NCBI RefSeq assembly: GCF_038446955.1
Contig: NZ_CP151803.1
Span: forward strand, 186,001-250,000
Direction: 5' to 3'
Source of the DNA: Pedobacter sp. FW305-3-2-15-E-R2A2
GTDB taxonomy: Bacteria; Bacteroidota; Bacteroidia; Sphingobacteriales; Sphingobacteriaceae
Length of the DNA stretch: 64,000 nt
Position numbers and translations under genes: made by a program. The notes beneath the pieces are model-generated. The model was not told where the DNA came from. It searched no databases and worked only from the letters and a program-made list of their open reading frames with translations. Positions 16,083-25,400 of this stretch are shown here, piece after piece; position 1 is the first letter of the stretch, and every line of letters begins with the position of its first letter.

Positions 16083-16517
16083 AATTATATATTTTAAAAG
16101 TTTATTATTCTGTTTTAATTACGATCAGATAGGTTTCATAATGATGCCAAAACTGCTTTTTGGTGTTAAATCGCTTATATTCAGTGATTTTTGTTCTTTT
16201 CCTGAAAAGTAACTGTTGCCTTGTTCCACACTTTGTAGCGGAAAGAAACAGATCCGTCAGGGAAGGGAGGGACACTGTTCGGGTAGTGTTATAGTAGTGT
16301 TGTATCGTTCTCTATGTTCCGGCCGAATATGGTGCGAAGTCTTTGCAAGTGTTCTTCGACTCCGACTCGAAGAAGAGTCGAACGAAACATAGAGAAGAGT
16401 TGACCAGTATCACAACACTACCATAATACGACCACCACAGTACCTTATGAATTTCCTGCAATTTCAGCTATATATTACGCTATGAGAAAGTAATGTATTT
16501 TTCTTAACTTTGTCTTT
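16083..16517. other. 435-bp intergenic region dominated by a long imperfect palindrome
   Basis: No credible gene lies here. The first 100 bp carry the leftward promoter region of the small exported protein. The centre (about 16276-16440) is a large imperfect inverted repeat listed separately. The last 75 bp contain TAACTTTG at 16505-16512, a -7-like box only 5 bp before the Rrf2 start codon, so the Rrf2 transcript may be leaderless. Confidence 0.6.
16276..16440. repeat. Long imperfect palindromic repeat element
   Basis: Nested complementary arms can be read directly: GTAGTGTTGT (16294-16303) with ACAACACTAC (16412-16421); TTCTCTATGTT (16308-16318) with AACATAGAGAA (16386-16396); and a central hairpin TTCTTCGA (16352-16359) with TCGAAGAA (16367-16374). 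An alternative central pairing is TTCGACTC with GAGTCGAA. The arms have indels of several bases. There is no open frame and no terminal T run, so this is not a simple terminator. It resembles an interspersed palindromic element or MITE-like remnant. Confidence 0.6.
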
Positions 16518-16955
16518 ATGCTATCTAAGAAGACTAAATACGCAATAAAGGCACTTGTTGCGCTCGGAAAAAACGCTGGAAATCCTCCTATGCAGATCGT
16601 AAGATTGGCTGAACAGGAAATGATCCCCAGAAAGTTCTTAGAGCAGATCCTGTTGGACATGCGTAATGCAGGTTATCTGTACAGTAAAAAAGGTGCAGGT
16701 GGTGGTTATAGCCTGAATAAAGAGCCGGGTGATATTTATCTGGCCGATATCCTGCGCATTACCGACGGACCGATTGCAATGGTTCCATGTGCCAGTCTTA
16801 AATTTTACCGTAAATGCGATGAATGTCATGATGAAGTGACCTGTGGCATTAGAAAAACTTTTATTGATGTACGGGACGCAACTTTGAAAGTCCTTGCTCA
16901 AACCTCTATCGCAGACGTTATTGCCCGCGAAACTGATGAAAGCATTGTTAATTAA
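16518..16955 (+). CDS. Rrf2-family transcriptional regulator with a four-cysteine cluster
   Basis: A 145-residue winged-helix regulator. The start LSKKTKYAIKALVALG is the typical Rrf2 helix 1; the recognition region is IPRKFLEQILLDMRNAG, and the wing is SKKGAGGGYSL. The C-terminal half has Cys91, Cys100, Cys103 and Cys109 (MVPCASL, RKCDECHDEVTC). This is more cysteines than the three of IscR, and could ligate an Fe-S cluster or sense a sulfur compound. The gene lies 92 bp upstream of cobA on the same strand. Because cobA and the YeiH-like gene share a promoter motif, I infer a regulator of sulfur assimilation (CysR/CymR-like in role), not proven here. Confidence 0.9.
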   Translation: MLSKKTKYAIKALVALGKNAGNPPMQIVRLAEQEMIPRKFLEQILLDMRNAGYLYSKKGAGGGYSLNKEPGDIYLADILRITDGPIAMVPCASLKFYRKCDECHDEVTCGIRKTFIDVRDATLKVLAQTSIADVIARETDESIVN

Positions 16956-16975
16956 TATTTAATTTCAAATAAAGT

Positions 16976-17006
16976 CTACTATTTCTATAGTCTTTTTGTA
17001 TATTTG
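16976..17006 (+). promoter_or_regulatory. cobA promoter with a putative Rrf2-family operator
   Basis: The -7 box TATATTTG is at 16999-17006. Eight bases upstream lies CTACTATTTCTATAG (16976-16990), preceded by AATAAAGT. The block is the inverted counterpart of the motif in front of the YeiH-like gene at nearly the same distance from an identical -7 box. No TTG is visible at -33, so the bound regulator may be needed for recognition or may block it. Confidence 0.6.
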
Positions 17007-17047
17007 TATCCATAAGACAAATATGTAATACCTTTAAACGTTAGGCT

Positions 17048-17839
17048 ATGATTTTAAATAAGATAGAAAGTGGTGTAAAAGAACCTAAAATTACATTGGT
17101 AGGAGCCGGTCCCGGTGATCCTGAACTCATTAGCTTAAAAGGTGTTAAGGCAATTGCTGCCGCAGATGTGGTTTTATATGATGCACAGGTGAATGAAGCC
17201 CTGCTCAATCATGCTCCCGAAAAGGCAATTAAAATATTTGTAGGCAGTAAATCTGACGATGAGTCATTTTCTCAGGATGCGGTGAATAAACTGATGATCG
17301 ATTATGCTTTAAATTATGGCCATGTGGTTAGGTTAAAAAGCGGCGATCCTTTTGTCTTTGCCCGTGGCTTCGAAGAGGTAGACTATGCAGAATCGTACAG
17401 TATTCAAACAGAAATTATACCCGGTATTTCCAGCGCTTTGGGTGTTCCGGGATTACATAAAATACCCATGACCTACAATACCCTGAGCGATAGCTTTTGG
17501 GTCCTTAGCGGAACAAATGCTGCCGGTGAGCTTTCTCCTGATTTGTCCGTGGCAGCAAAATCAAAAGCAACGGTGGTCATTCTGATGGGAATTGAGAAAA
17601 TAAGAGAGATCACTGCCATCTTCCAGGCAGAAGGTAAAAATAAACTTCCTGTAGCAGTTATTGAAAATGGCTCTTCGGTCAATGAACATATAAAAATAGG
17701 GGTGGTAGATACCATTGCTGAATTAATAGAGGACAACAAGATTTCCTCTCCTGCACTATTGGTTTTTGGAGATGTGGTTTCCCTGCATCCTTCCTTTGCC
17801 AGGATCAAAGATTTTTACGAATTGATGTCTTTACAGTAG
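17048..17839 (+). CDS. cobA: Uroporphyrinogen-III C-methyltransferase (SUMT)
   Basis: Transfers two methyl groups from S-adenosylmethionine to uroporphyrinogen III, giving precorrin-2, the precursor of siroheme and cobalamin. Family motifs are present at normal positions: VGAGPGDPELISLKG (residues about 18-32), RLKSGDPFVFARGFEE (usually RLKGGDPFIFGRGGEE) and PGISSALGVPGLHKIPMTY (usually GIPLTHR at the end). At 263 residues it is a single-domain CobA with no CysG oxidase/ferrochelatase part. The divergence in the signature loops is worth noting but the SAM-binding core is intact. With Rrf2 upstream, siroheme supply for sulfite reductase is the likely role. Confidence 0.9.
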   Translation: MILNKIESGVKEPKITLVGAGPGDPELISLKGVKAIAAADVVLYDAQVNEALLNHAPEKAIKIFVGSKSDDESFSQDAVNKLMIDYALNYGHVVRLKSGDPFVFARGFEEVDYAESYSIQTEIIPGISSALGVPGLHKIPMTYNTLSDSFWVLSGTNAAGELSPDLSVAAKSKATVVILMGIEKIREITAIFQAEGKNKLPVAVIENGSSVNEHIKIGVVDTIAELIEDNKISSPALLVFGDVVSLHPSFARIKDFYELMSLQ

Positions 17840-17859
17840 GAATTATCTCATTTTGTTTT

Positions 17860-17888
17860 AAAAGCCAGATATTTGTATCTGGCTTTTT
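17860..17888 (+). terminator. Rho-independent terminator after cobA
   Basis: AAAAGCCAGATA and TATCTGGCTTTT form a perfect 12-bp stem with a TTTG loop, and one further T. Confidence 0.9.
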
Positions 17889-17955
17889 ACGTTTATGGGA
17901 TAGCAATTGGTGATTGTCGCACATCCTGAATAAACACCCTGAGCTATTTATTAAT

Positions 17956-17963
17956 TAACTTTG
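17956..17963 (+). promoter_or_regulatory. -7 promoter box of the subtilisin-like protease gene
   Basis: TAACTTTG matches TAnnTTTG and lies 16 bp before the ATG at 17980. No clear TTG was found at the -33 position. Confidence 0.45.
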
Positions 17964-17979
17964 TTTAAAATATCAACTT

Positions 17980-19575
17980 ATGAATAAAATAAAAGCAAAT
18001 TTTTGCTATCGCGGGATTCTGGGTTTGTCTTTATTGGCAGCCGTTCCTTTTTTGTCCATGGCACAAAAGCCAAACTGGCAGAACCTGGACCTTAAAGCAG
18101 ATTCTACTTTCGGTATCAGTACAGAGAAAGCTTATCACGAATTGTTAAAAGGAAAAAAGTCCAGGTCTGTTATTGTTGCAGTGCTGGATGGTGGGGTAGA
18201 TACCAACCATGAAGACCTGAAATCAATCATTTGGGTAAATAAAAAGGAAAAAGCAGGTAACGGAAAAGACGATGATAAGAACGGATATATCGATGATATC
18301 CATGGATGGAACTTTTTGGGTTCTGCGAAAGGTTCAGTAAATCATGAAACACTGGAGTTAACCCGTCTGGTACGCAGAGACAATGCTAAATTCGGCAATT
18401 CCGATGCGACTTCTGTAAAAGCAAATGACCTGCCTGCATTTGAAGCTTATCAAAAGAATAAGGCAGAACTGGAAAAAGAACTGGCCGAAGCCAAAGACGG
18501 ACTAATGCGCTATGGTTCTATCAAAACAGCGATAGATGATGTGGTGAAAAAAATAGGTAAGGAAAACCCTACCGTTGCCGATTTCCAAAGTTTTGTTCCT
18601 GTAACTGATATGGAGAAAAATATCCAGAGAATTATGGTAGAGCAGTTAAAGAATGCCACTTTCAAGGAATTTTATGACGGTCAGGTGTTACCCGGATATG
18701 ACCACTTCAAATCGCAGGTAGAATATAACCTGAACCTGGATTATGACCCAAGATCAATTGTTGGGGATGATCCTGAAAATACAAAGGAACGTTTTTACGG
18801 CAATAACGATGTGGCTGGTCCGGATGCACGTCATGGTTCTCACGTTTCCGGTATTATTGCCGCAGTAAGAACCAATGACCTGGGTATAAAAGGTATTGCT
18901 GATAATGTAGAGATCCTGGCAGTCCGCAATACACCTAATGGTGATGAACGTGATAAAGATGTGGCAAATGCAATCCGCTATGCTGCCGATAACGGTGCTA
19001 AAGTCATCAACATGAGTTTCGGTAAAGCTTATTCATGGAATAAAACCATTGTAGATGAAGCGGTAAAATATGCAGTTTCTAAAGATGTGTTATTGATTCA
19101 TGCTGCGGGAAATGACAACAAAGATCTGGAAGTAGAACAAAATTTCCCTAATCCTCAGTATGCGGATGGTGGAGTTGCTGCTTCATGGATTACTGTAGGT
19201 GCTTCAGGCTGGGCAAATGATGAAACCATCAAAGCTAACTTTTCAAATTACGGAAAAACTACGGTTGATGTATTTGCACCTGGTGTAAGGATCAATTCAA
19301 CTGTTCCTGGTTCTAAATATGAAAACTTAGACGGAACAAGTATGGCTGCGCCTGTGGTTGCAGGTTTAGCCGGACTGATCCGTTCTTACTATCCTAAGCT
19401 GACCGCGGTACAGGTGAAAGATATCATTCTTAAATCTGTAGTTAAGGTAGACCAGGTAGTGAAAGTACAGCAGGGAGAGACGACAAAGGATATTCCTTTT
19501 TCAGACCTTTGCGTAACCGGAGGTATCGTAAATGCTTATAATGCATTAAAACTGGCAGCTGAATATAAGAAATAG
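17980..19575 (+). CDS. Secreted subtilisin-like serine protease (family S8)
   Basis: A 531-residue exported protease with a signal peptide (about 1-29, cleaved near SMAQ). The S8 triad is intact: Asp70 in VLDGGVDTNHED, His285 in RHGSHVSG, and Ser454 in GTSMAAPVVAG; the oxyanion Asn is in HAAGNDN. The gap between Asp and His is about 215 residues, far longer than in subtilisin (about 32). It is filled by a charged, mostly helical insert (about 120-260), as seen in other Bacteroidota S8 proteases. No T9SS C-terminal domain is visible, so a periplasmic or Sec-released location is likely. It is monocistronic, with its own -7 box and a bidirectional terminator. Confidence 0.93.
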   Translation: MNKIKANFCYRGILGLSLLAAVPFLSMAQKPNWQNLDLKADSTFGISTEKAYHELLKGKKSRSVIVAVLDGGVDTNHEDLKSIIWVNKKEKAGNGKDDDKNGYIDDIHGWNFLGSAKGSVNHETLELTRLVRRDNAKFGNSDATSVKANDLPAFEAYQKNKAELEKELAEAKDGLMRYGSIKTAIDDVVKKIGKENPTVADFQSFVPVTDMEKNIQRIMVEQLKNATFKEFYDGQVLPGYDHFKSQVEYNLNLDYDPRSIVGDDPENTKERFYGNNDVAGPDARHGSHVSGIIAAVRTNDLGIKGIADNVEILAVRNTPNGDERDKDVANAIRYAADNGAKVINMSFGKAYSWNKTIVDEAVKYAVSKDVLLIHAAGNDNKDLEVEQNFPNPQYADGGVAASWITVGASGWANDETIKANFSNYGKTTVDVFAPGVRINSTVPGSKYENLDGTSMAAPVVAGLAGLIRSYYPKLTAVQVKDIILKSVVKVDQVVKVQQGETTKDIPFSDLCVTGGIVNAYNALKLAAEYKK

Positions 19576-19594
19576 ATATTCCTGCATATATAAA

Positions 19595-19636
19595 AAAGAA
19601 AGCGCCATTAATCCGATTAATGGCGCTTTCTTTTTA
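19595..19636. terminator. Bidirectional terminator between the protease and STAND genes
   Basis: AAAGAAAGCGCCATTAAT and ATTAATGGCGCTTTCTTT form a perfect 18-bp stem with a CCG loop. The T run on the plus strand and the A run upstream let it serve both convergent genes. Confidence 0.92.
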
Positions 19637-22156
19637 ACTGACGTTGACCAGCAGTTTATGAGGTATTTTTCTTTCCTCCATAAAGCATAACCGCTCGTAT
19701 TTATATTCGTTTACTTTTACCGGATCTTTAAGGTCTTTGAAGATGGCAATAATCACATCGTACATCATGATACAATTGAGGTTCAGTTCATTTCTTTTGA
19801 AAATCTGAATGCACTCGTTTGAATACTCATAAGCAAGTACATACTCTCCTCTGTTTCTCAGCTGATTGGCCTGCATCATCCTTAAAATGGATTCAGAGTA
19901 TTCGGTAAGTTTAAACCGTGTTTTGTTATTGTGGATCTCTACCAATATATGTTCTATCTGATCGGTTTTCTTTCCAGGGTTGACCTTGGAGCTCGATAGT
20001 GCAAAAACGTTCATCATAAAGATGGTAAAAGCCGTTCTTTTGGAAAATACACGGGGATGTAATTTAGAAATGGTTTTGATGATCCTGATCGTGCCTTCAT
20101 CACTACCATAGAAAGTATTCAGGATAAGCAACAATACATAGGCAATTCCCTGCTTGGTATCGAGTGCTGCTTTGGTGTCTAAAAAAGGATAATTGAAATT
20201 TTCCAGATCCTGAATCATAGGATGTGGTTCAATCGGCCTGTTGCTCAGTTTAAGGTAAATCAGCCAGGTCAGTTCGTATGGGTTTACCGGCCATCCTTTT
20301 ACATCTAACGCACTTAGTTTGTTCAACCTCATGGCCACCTTATCCTGATCCATACTCATGATGTCAAAAATGGCAAGAATAGATTGATAAATTAACCGGT
20401 TTTCATCTGTATCTGCTACATCTGCAAGAACAGTAACCGCTTCTTTATAGCAGGAATCTACAAAGTCAAAATTGATCAGCTGTTTGATGAGGATGTCATG
20501 AAGCTTATGATCTGTTAAAAGCTTAATGGTGTCCGGGCTATACCGGGTCCTGAACCTAAGGTTCTCGGCAATAAACAGAATGAGGTAATTCCGTTCAAAA
20601 TAATTTAGCTGCAGGTCAAAAATATGAGAGAGGGACCTGAAATCACCGATCCTGATGATAAAGCGGATCGTCCATTGTAACAGGTGGAACCTTACATTAG
20701 TGCTTTCATAAGAACTCTGGATAAACTGGAAGAAAGTCCAGTCAACCTGTAAATGGAATTTCTCCAGCAATTCAATAAAGAGGAAGTATTCAAAGATATG
20801 AGGATAAATAAAACGGACATATTCCCTTGGCTGATAATCGTCCTGACTTTTCTCTTCCATCAGGATACCCTCAGATAAAAGCTCCATATATGCATTTTTA
20901 AATGCCGACAACTCGCTGATCAGAAGGTCTTTTGGAACGGAGTCCACTTTCTTCCCATAATCTGTGAGCTGGATGACTTTTTTCAGAAAGAGAATTTTCT
21001 CCGTATAATAATTTGACCGGTAAATTTTCTCCTGAATAAATCTGGAGATCAGTTCATGAAAAGTAATGCTCGTAGAATAATTGAAATACGGATCTTCTTC
21101 TTTTAACTGATAATACAGTTGTATATATAAGGGAAATTTTAATTGAGATTTAAGTTTTGGATTTAATTCATAAACATCAGATTGATTGACTTTAGAGATG
21201 ATCTGATCCACTTCCTTGCCCGTGAGGGGAGGGACATTGGAGACTTCATTCTGATTGAAGTAATTTCCTGTAAACCATTTCGACTTCAAAAATGCAGAAT
21301 GTCTGATGCAATCATAAAATCTCATCCATGTCGTGGACCGCATGCTCATTACCAGTTTAATGCAGTCTACATTTTCAATGGAACAAATAAAACTGATGAT
21401 ACTTTCAAAAAGTTGTTTCTTTAAATCCTTTTTAATGATGAGCTCTGAAAAGCCATCCAGAACAATGATAAATTTTTTCCCTGTCTGACTATAGTTTTCC
21501 TGAATATGTTCCAGCAGACTCTCTTTGTGGTAAATTCCCAGTTGCACTTTAAGCTGGTCTTCAAAGTTTAGTGTAAGCTGGTCTACATTGAAAAAACTAT
21601 TTGCGGTGATGAACATTACCGTAGAGTCCTTGTGTACCGAAGATTCGTTATTAAAGAACTTTTCTACTAAATGACTAAGAAGGATGGTCCTGCCATAACC
21701 AGGTTGTGAAATAAAACAGGTATAAGTATAGTTGCTCTTAAAGAAGTCATCAAAGTCATGTTCTGCAAATTTCCGGCTGATGGTCATCTCATAAGGAATA
21801 CCGGAACGGTTCTTAATCCCTTTCAAGGTAAAGTCCGTGATCCTTCTGGCATTATGCCGGATGTCTGTCCAATTGGTGGCACTTTCCTGAGCATTTAAAT
21901 GAACAGGAGCAGTCCAATTGCCAATTTGTTCCTTATTGACATATTCCGATAACGTGGTCAGGGTAAACTTTGAAAAGTTATGTTTTACCACCGCAAATCC
22001 AAACAATCGCTTTATGGTTGTTTCGCTAACATTCTTGTTTAACGTTTTACTGATTTCAATGGAGATCCTTTTACAATCAGCAGGAGTGATGGTTCGAATT
22101 CCTGTTTTTAATAGGATTAGACTCTTTACTTCATTTAAGGTAGATATATCGTCCAT
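19634..22156 (-). CDS. STAND-type P-loop NTPase with N-terminal regulatory domain
   Basis: An 840-residue cytoplasmic protein. The N-terminus (about 5-80) resembles a Bacteroidota helical domain (TPADCKRISIEISKTLN, SETTIKRLFGF, LTTLSEYV) seen in putative regulators. A NACHT/AAA-like NTPase region follows: Walker A QPGYGRT at 151-157, in which Arg156 replaces the usual Lys; Walker B KKFIIVLDGFSE with Asp234; and MSMRST as a sensor-1-like stretch. The remaining 500 residues are helical and repeat-like, as in STAND switches. There is no signal peptide or membrane segment. It is divergent from the giant adhesin gene across a 304-bp gap, so a regulatory link is possible but inferred. No effector domain was recognised. 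Confidence 0.7.
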   Translation of the reverse strand: MDDISTLNEVKSLILLKTGIRTITPADCKRISIEISKTLNKNVSETTIKRLFGFAVVKHNFSKFTLTTLSEYVNKEQIGNWTAPVHLNAQESATNWTDIRHNARRITDFTLKGIKNRSGIPYEMTISRKFAEHDFDDFFKSNYTYTCFISQPGYGRTILLSHLVEKFFNNESSVHKDSTVMFITANSFFNVDQLTLNFEDQLKVQLGIYHKESLLEHIQENYSQTGKKFIIVLDGFSELIIKKDLKKQLFESIISFICSIENVDCIKLVMSMRSTTWMRFYDCIRHSAFLKSKWFTGNYFNQNEVSNVPPLTGKEVDQIISKVNQSDVYELNPKLKSQLKFPLYIQLYYQLKEEDPYFNYSTSITFHELISRFIQEKIYRSNYYTEKILFLKKVIQLTDYGKKVDSVPKDLLISELSAFKNAYMELLSEGILMEEKSQDDYQPREYVRFIYPHIFEYFLFIELLEKFHLQVDWTFFQFIQSSYESTNVRFHLLQWTIRFIIRIGDFRSLSHIFDLQLNYFERNYLILFIAENLRFRTRYSPDTIKLLTDHKLHDILIKQLINFDFVDSCYKEAVTVLADVADTDENRLIYQSILAIFDIMSMDQDKVAMRLNKLSALDVKGWPVNPYELTWLIYLKLSNRPIEPHPMIQDLENFNYPFLDTKAALDTKQGIAYVLLLILNTFYGSDEGTIRIIKTISKLHPRVFSKRTAFTIFMMNVFALSSSKVNPGKKTDQIEHILVEIHNNKTRFKLTEYSESILRMMQANQLRNRGEYVLAYEYSNECIQIFKRNELNLNCIMMYDVIIAIFKDLKDPVKVNEYKYERLCFMEERKIPHKLLVNVS

Positions 22157-22460
22157 ATACAGTACGAGTGAGCATTAATTTCTTCAACTAAACGAATATA
22201 ATGCTTTCGGTACAATAATGAACGCGAAGATATGAAGTAAAAAAATGAATGAATATTGTTTCTTTTGTTTAACTATTTGTTGCTCAATTATTTAGGTGAG
22301 ATTTATTGGCGTTATTTGAATTAGATGTTGTCAAAAATGAACAAAATGAATGAATCGATCATTTACTGCTTTGTAAATGAACAATTCGAACGTGCATTGC
22401 GAGGTATTCAATGATTAAAATTGCATCAAAGTAAAATTTTGACATCTCAATTCCCTTCAT
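22157..22460. other. Divergent STAND/adhesin intergenic region with repeated AAATGAA motifs
   Basis: AT-rich and non-coding. AAAATGAATGAAT occurs twice, about 100 bp apart, and further ATGAAC copies lie between. TCATTTAC (22359-22366) and GTAAATGA (22373-22380) form a perfect 8-bp inverted repeat with a 6-nt loop, about 80 bp upstream of the adhesin start. These are candidate operator sites. No exact TAnnTTTG box was found close to either start codon. Confidence 0.45.
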
Positions 22461-25400
22461 ATGAAATGCACATCTACCCTGCCAGGAAAACTTAAAAAAC
22501 CTATCCTCATTTTTTTAAGTATTATAGCTATAACGCTTTTTAATCTGAAATCGTATGCACAATCTCAACAACGTGTATACGCGACTACAGCAAGCGACGG
22601 AACTTTCGGCGTTTGTTTACTTTGTGGCGTATCAGCACCGGACCAGGCTGTAGATAACAACATAAATACGGCATCGACTGTTACTGCCGGAGTCAGCTTG
22701 TTGGGAGGAGGAATATTTCAGAACCTGATATTTCCCGCCGGAAACTTACCCGGAAATAACACCGGATCAGTAGTTAAGGTTTCTACCGGAACAACTTTAT
22801 CGCTAAGTGTGCTCGGAGCCATCAAAGTTCAGGCTTACTTTAACAATACCCCGGTAGGCGTTGTTCGCGATGGCGGAACAGCTTTATTAAACCTGCTGGC
22901 AAACGGTAATCAGGCCGAAATCTTTGTACCGGGCCCAGGTGTACCTTATAATAGAGTACGTGTGACAGTGGATGGAGGGGCCCTGGCTGCATTAACTTCT
23001 ATTAATGTTTTTCATGCTTATTTCTTACAAAATACGACAAATATAAACTGTGATGCACCAATAGATGAGTTACATGGAATTTCTGGAACTGTTGGCGCAC
23101 TTGGTGGCGTAAACAATCCATCAAATGCAATAGACGGTGTGGAAAGTACCTATTCAACTTTAGGTTCTGCAATTGGCTTGGTAGGCTTTGCGCAACAAAC
23201 GATTGTCTTTCCAGGGTTATCTGCTGCCACGGACTCCGTAAGATTAATGGTTTCGACAGGACCATCCCTGCTTTCTCTTGAATTGCTGGGCTCGGTAAGT
23301 ATCGAAACCTTCAATGGAGGTGTCAGTAACGGACTTGTCCCCGGGACAGGCGGCTTGCTCAACCTTAAACTCCTGAATCCGGGTAGTACCATTGGGGTCT
23401 TAACCTTTGCACCTGGTGTTCCTTTTGATCGGGTTCAGTTGAGAATCGGGGGAACAGCCAGTCTTTTAAATTCGATCAACCTTCATGAGGTGTCCCGTAC
23501 GATGGCTTTGCCAACGACCATAAATGTAAACAATACAGCTTCAGCTACCGGTATCGCATGTACAGGAGATGGAGTAACTTTAAATATCAATACACCGGAA
23601 GCAGGTGCAACCTATACCTGGTATACCCAGGCTACCGGAGGTACAGGAACTACCGGTGTCAGTTTTACGCCAACAGGTTTAGTAACTGGTGTCAATACAT
23701 TTTATGTATCAGGAAAAAGAGCGGGATGTACCAACGAATCTCCGCGTAAGCTGGTGAGTGTAACGGTAAATAATCCAATCTTACCGGTAGTATCTACCGT
23801 TGCTCCTATTTGTAGCGGATCTTCAGCAACTTTGCAAATTGGCGCTCTGGTGGTAGGGGAGACTTACCGTTGGTATGATGCGGCTACTGGTGGAAACTTA
23901 GTCTTTACCGGAGAAACATTTTTAACTCCTGTATTGGCTGCGAATACAACTTATTACGTAGAGTCGGTGATCGGTGCCTGTTCCAGTGCACGTCAACAGG
24001 TAGACGTAACCGTTAATGCACTTCCGGCAGATGCGCAGGTGTCTTCAACGAATGTAAATATCTCTACCGGACAAACCGCTACACTTTCGGCCACAGCGCC
24101 AACTGCCGGTAGCATCATTAACTGGTATACCAGCTCAACAGGCGGAAGTCCGGTTGCAACCGGAACCAGCTTTACAACTCCGGCATTAAATGCAAATACC
24201 ACCTATTATGTAGGAACGCAGAGTGCAGGAGGTTGTGCAAGTTTAAACAGAATTGCCGTTAACATTACAGTCACGAACGTTACACCAGGGGTAACTTGTA
24301 AATCTGCCAATTCCCAAACCAATGCGATTCAGGGGATATGTATCGGTTGTGAAGTTTCAGACCCTGGATTCTCTGTTGATGCAGATCCGCTGAACTTTTC
24401 CAGCATCCGCCTTGCGGTAGGTGTTCTGGCGGTCGGATATCAGCGATTGGGTTTCCCGACTGCAGGCGTAGCTACGGATAGCATCCGTCTTGATTTGAGG
24501 TTGCCTGGAAACATCGTTGACCTTTCCCTTCTGGGAGGCATAAGTGTGAATGTCAGAAATGGCAATTCAACCGTAGCTTCTTACGACCTTAACTCCGCAC
24601 TGATCCACCTTAGTCTGTTGGGTGGCGATCGTTTCAGTGTAACTGTTCCGGCTGCCGCGGCCTACGATGCAGTAGAAGTACGCTTCGGTGCGGTACTCTC
24701 CGCAGTAACGGCACTTGACATCTTCGGTGCAGAAGTGATCTATCCAAAACCAACGGTTGCGAGCACAGGTTTAAACATCTGTTCCGGAGCATCGACCACC
24801 CTGACTGCAACACCAAACGGTGGAACAGATCTGAAATGGTATGCCGACGCAACAGGTGGTACTGCATTGGCTACAGGAAATACCTATTCCCCAACAGGAC
24901 TTACGGCAACAACTACCTATTATATAGAAGTAGGTAAAGGTTCCTGCGTAAATGCAGAGCGTGTACCGGTTACGGTGAATGTAAACCCGGCTATTGTTTT
25001 TGCAACCGCTGCCTTACCGAATGCCACGATCGCTTCCAGTTATTCCAAACAAATTCCTGTCGCGACGGGAGGAACACCTGCATTTAATTATACACTTGCT
25101 CCAGGTAGCACATTGCCTGCAGGATTAACACTATCGGCAACCGGATTGATTTCCGGAACCCCGACCGCAACTGCAGGACCTTATTCTTTTTCTGTTCTGG
25201 CGACAGACAGTAAAGGTTGTACTGCAATCACTCCTTTTAACTTAACCGTAACTGCTGCTTTGTCACTTCCGGCAGCGACACTTCCCAATGGAACGGTAAA
25301 CACCCTATATCCAACACAAACACTTCCTGCTGCCATTGGCGGAACAGGACCTTATACGTACGTTGCTACTCCGGGAAGTCTTCCTCCGGGATTGGCCTTC

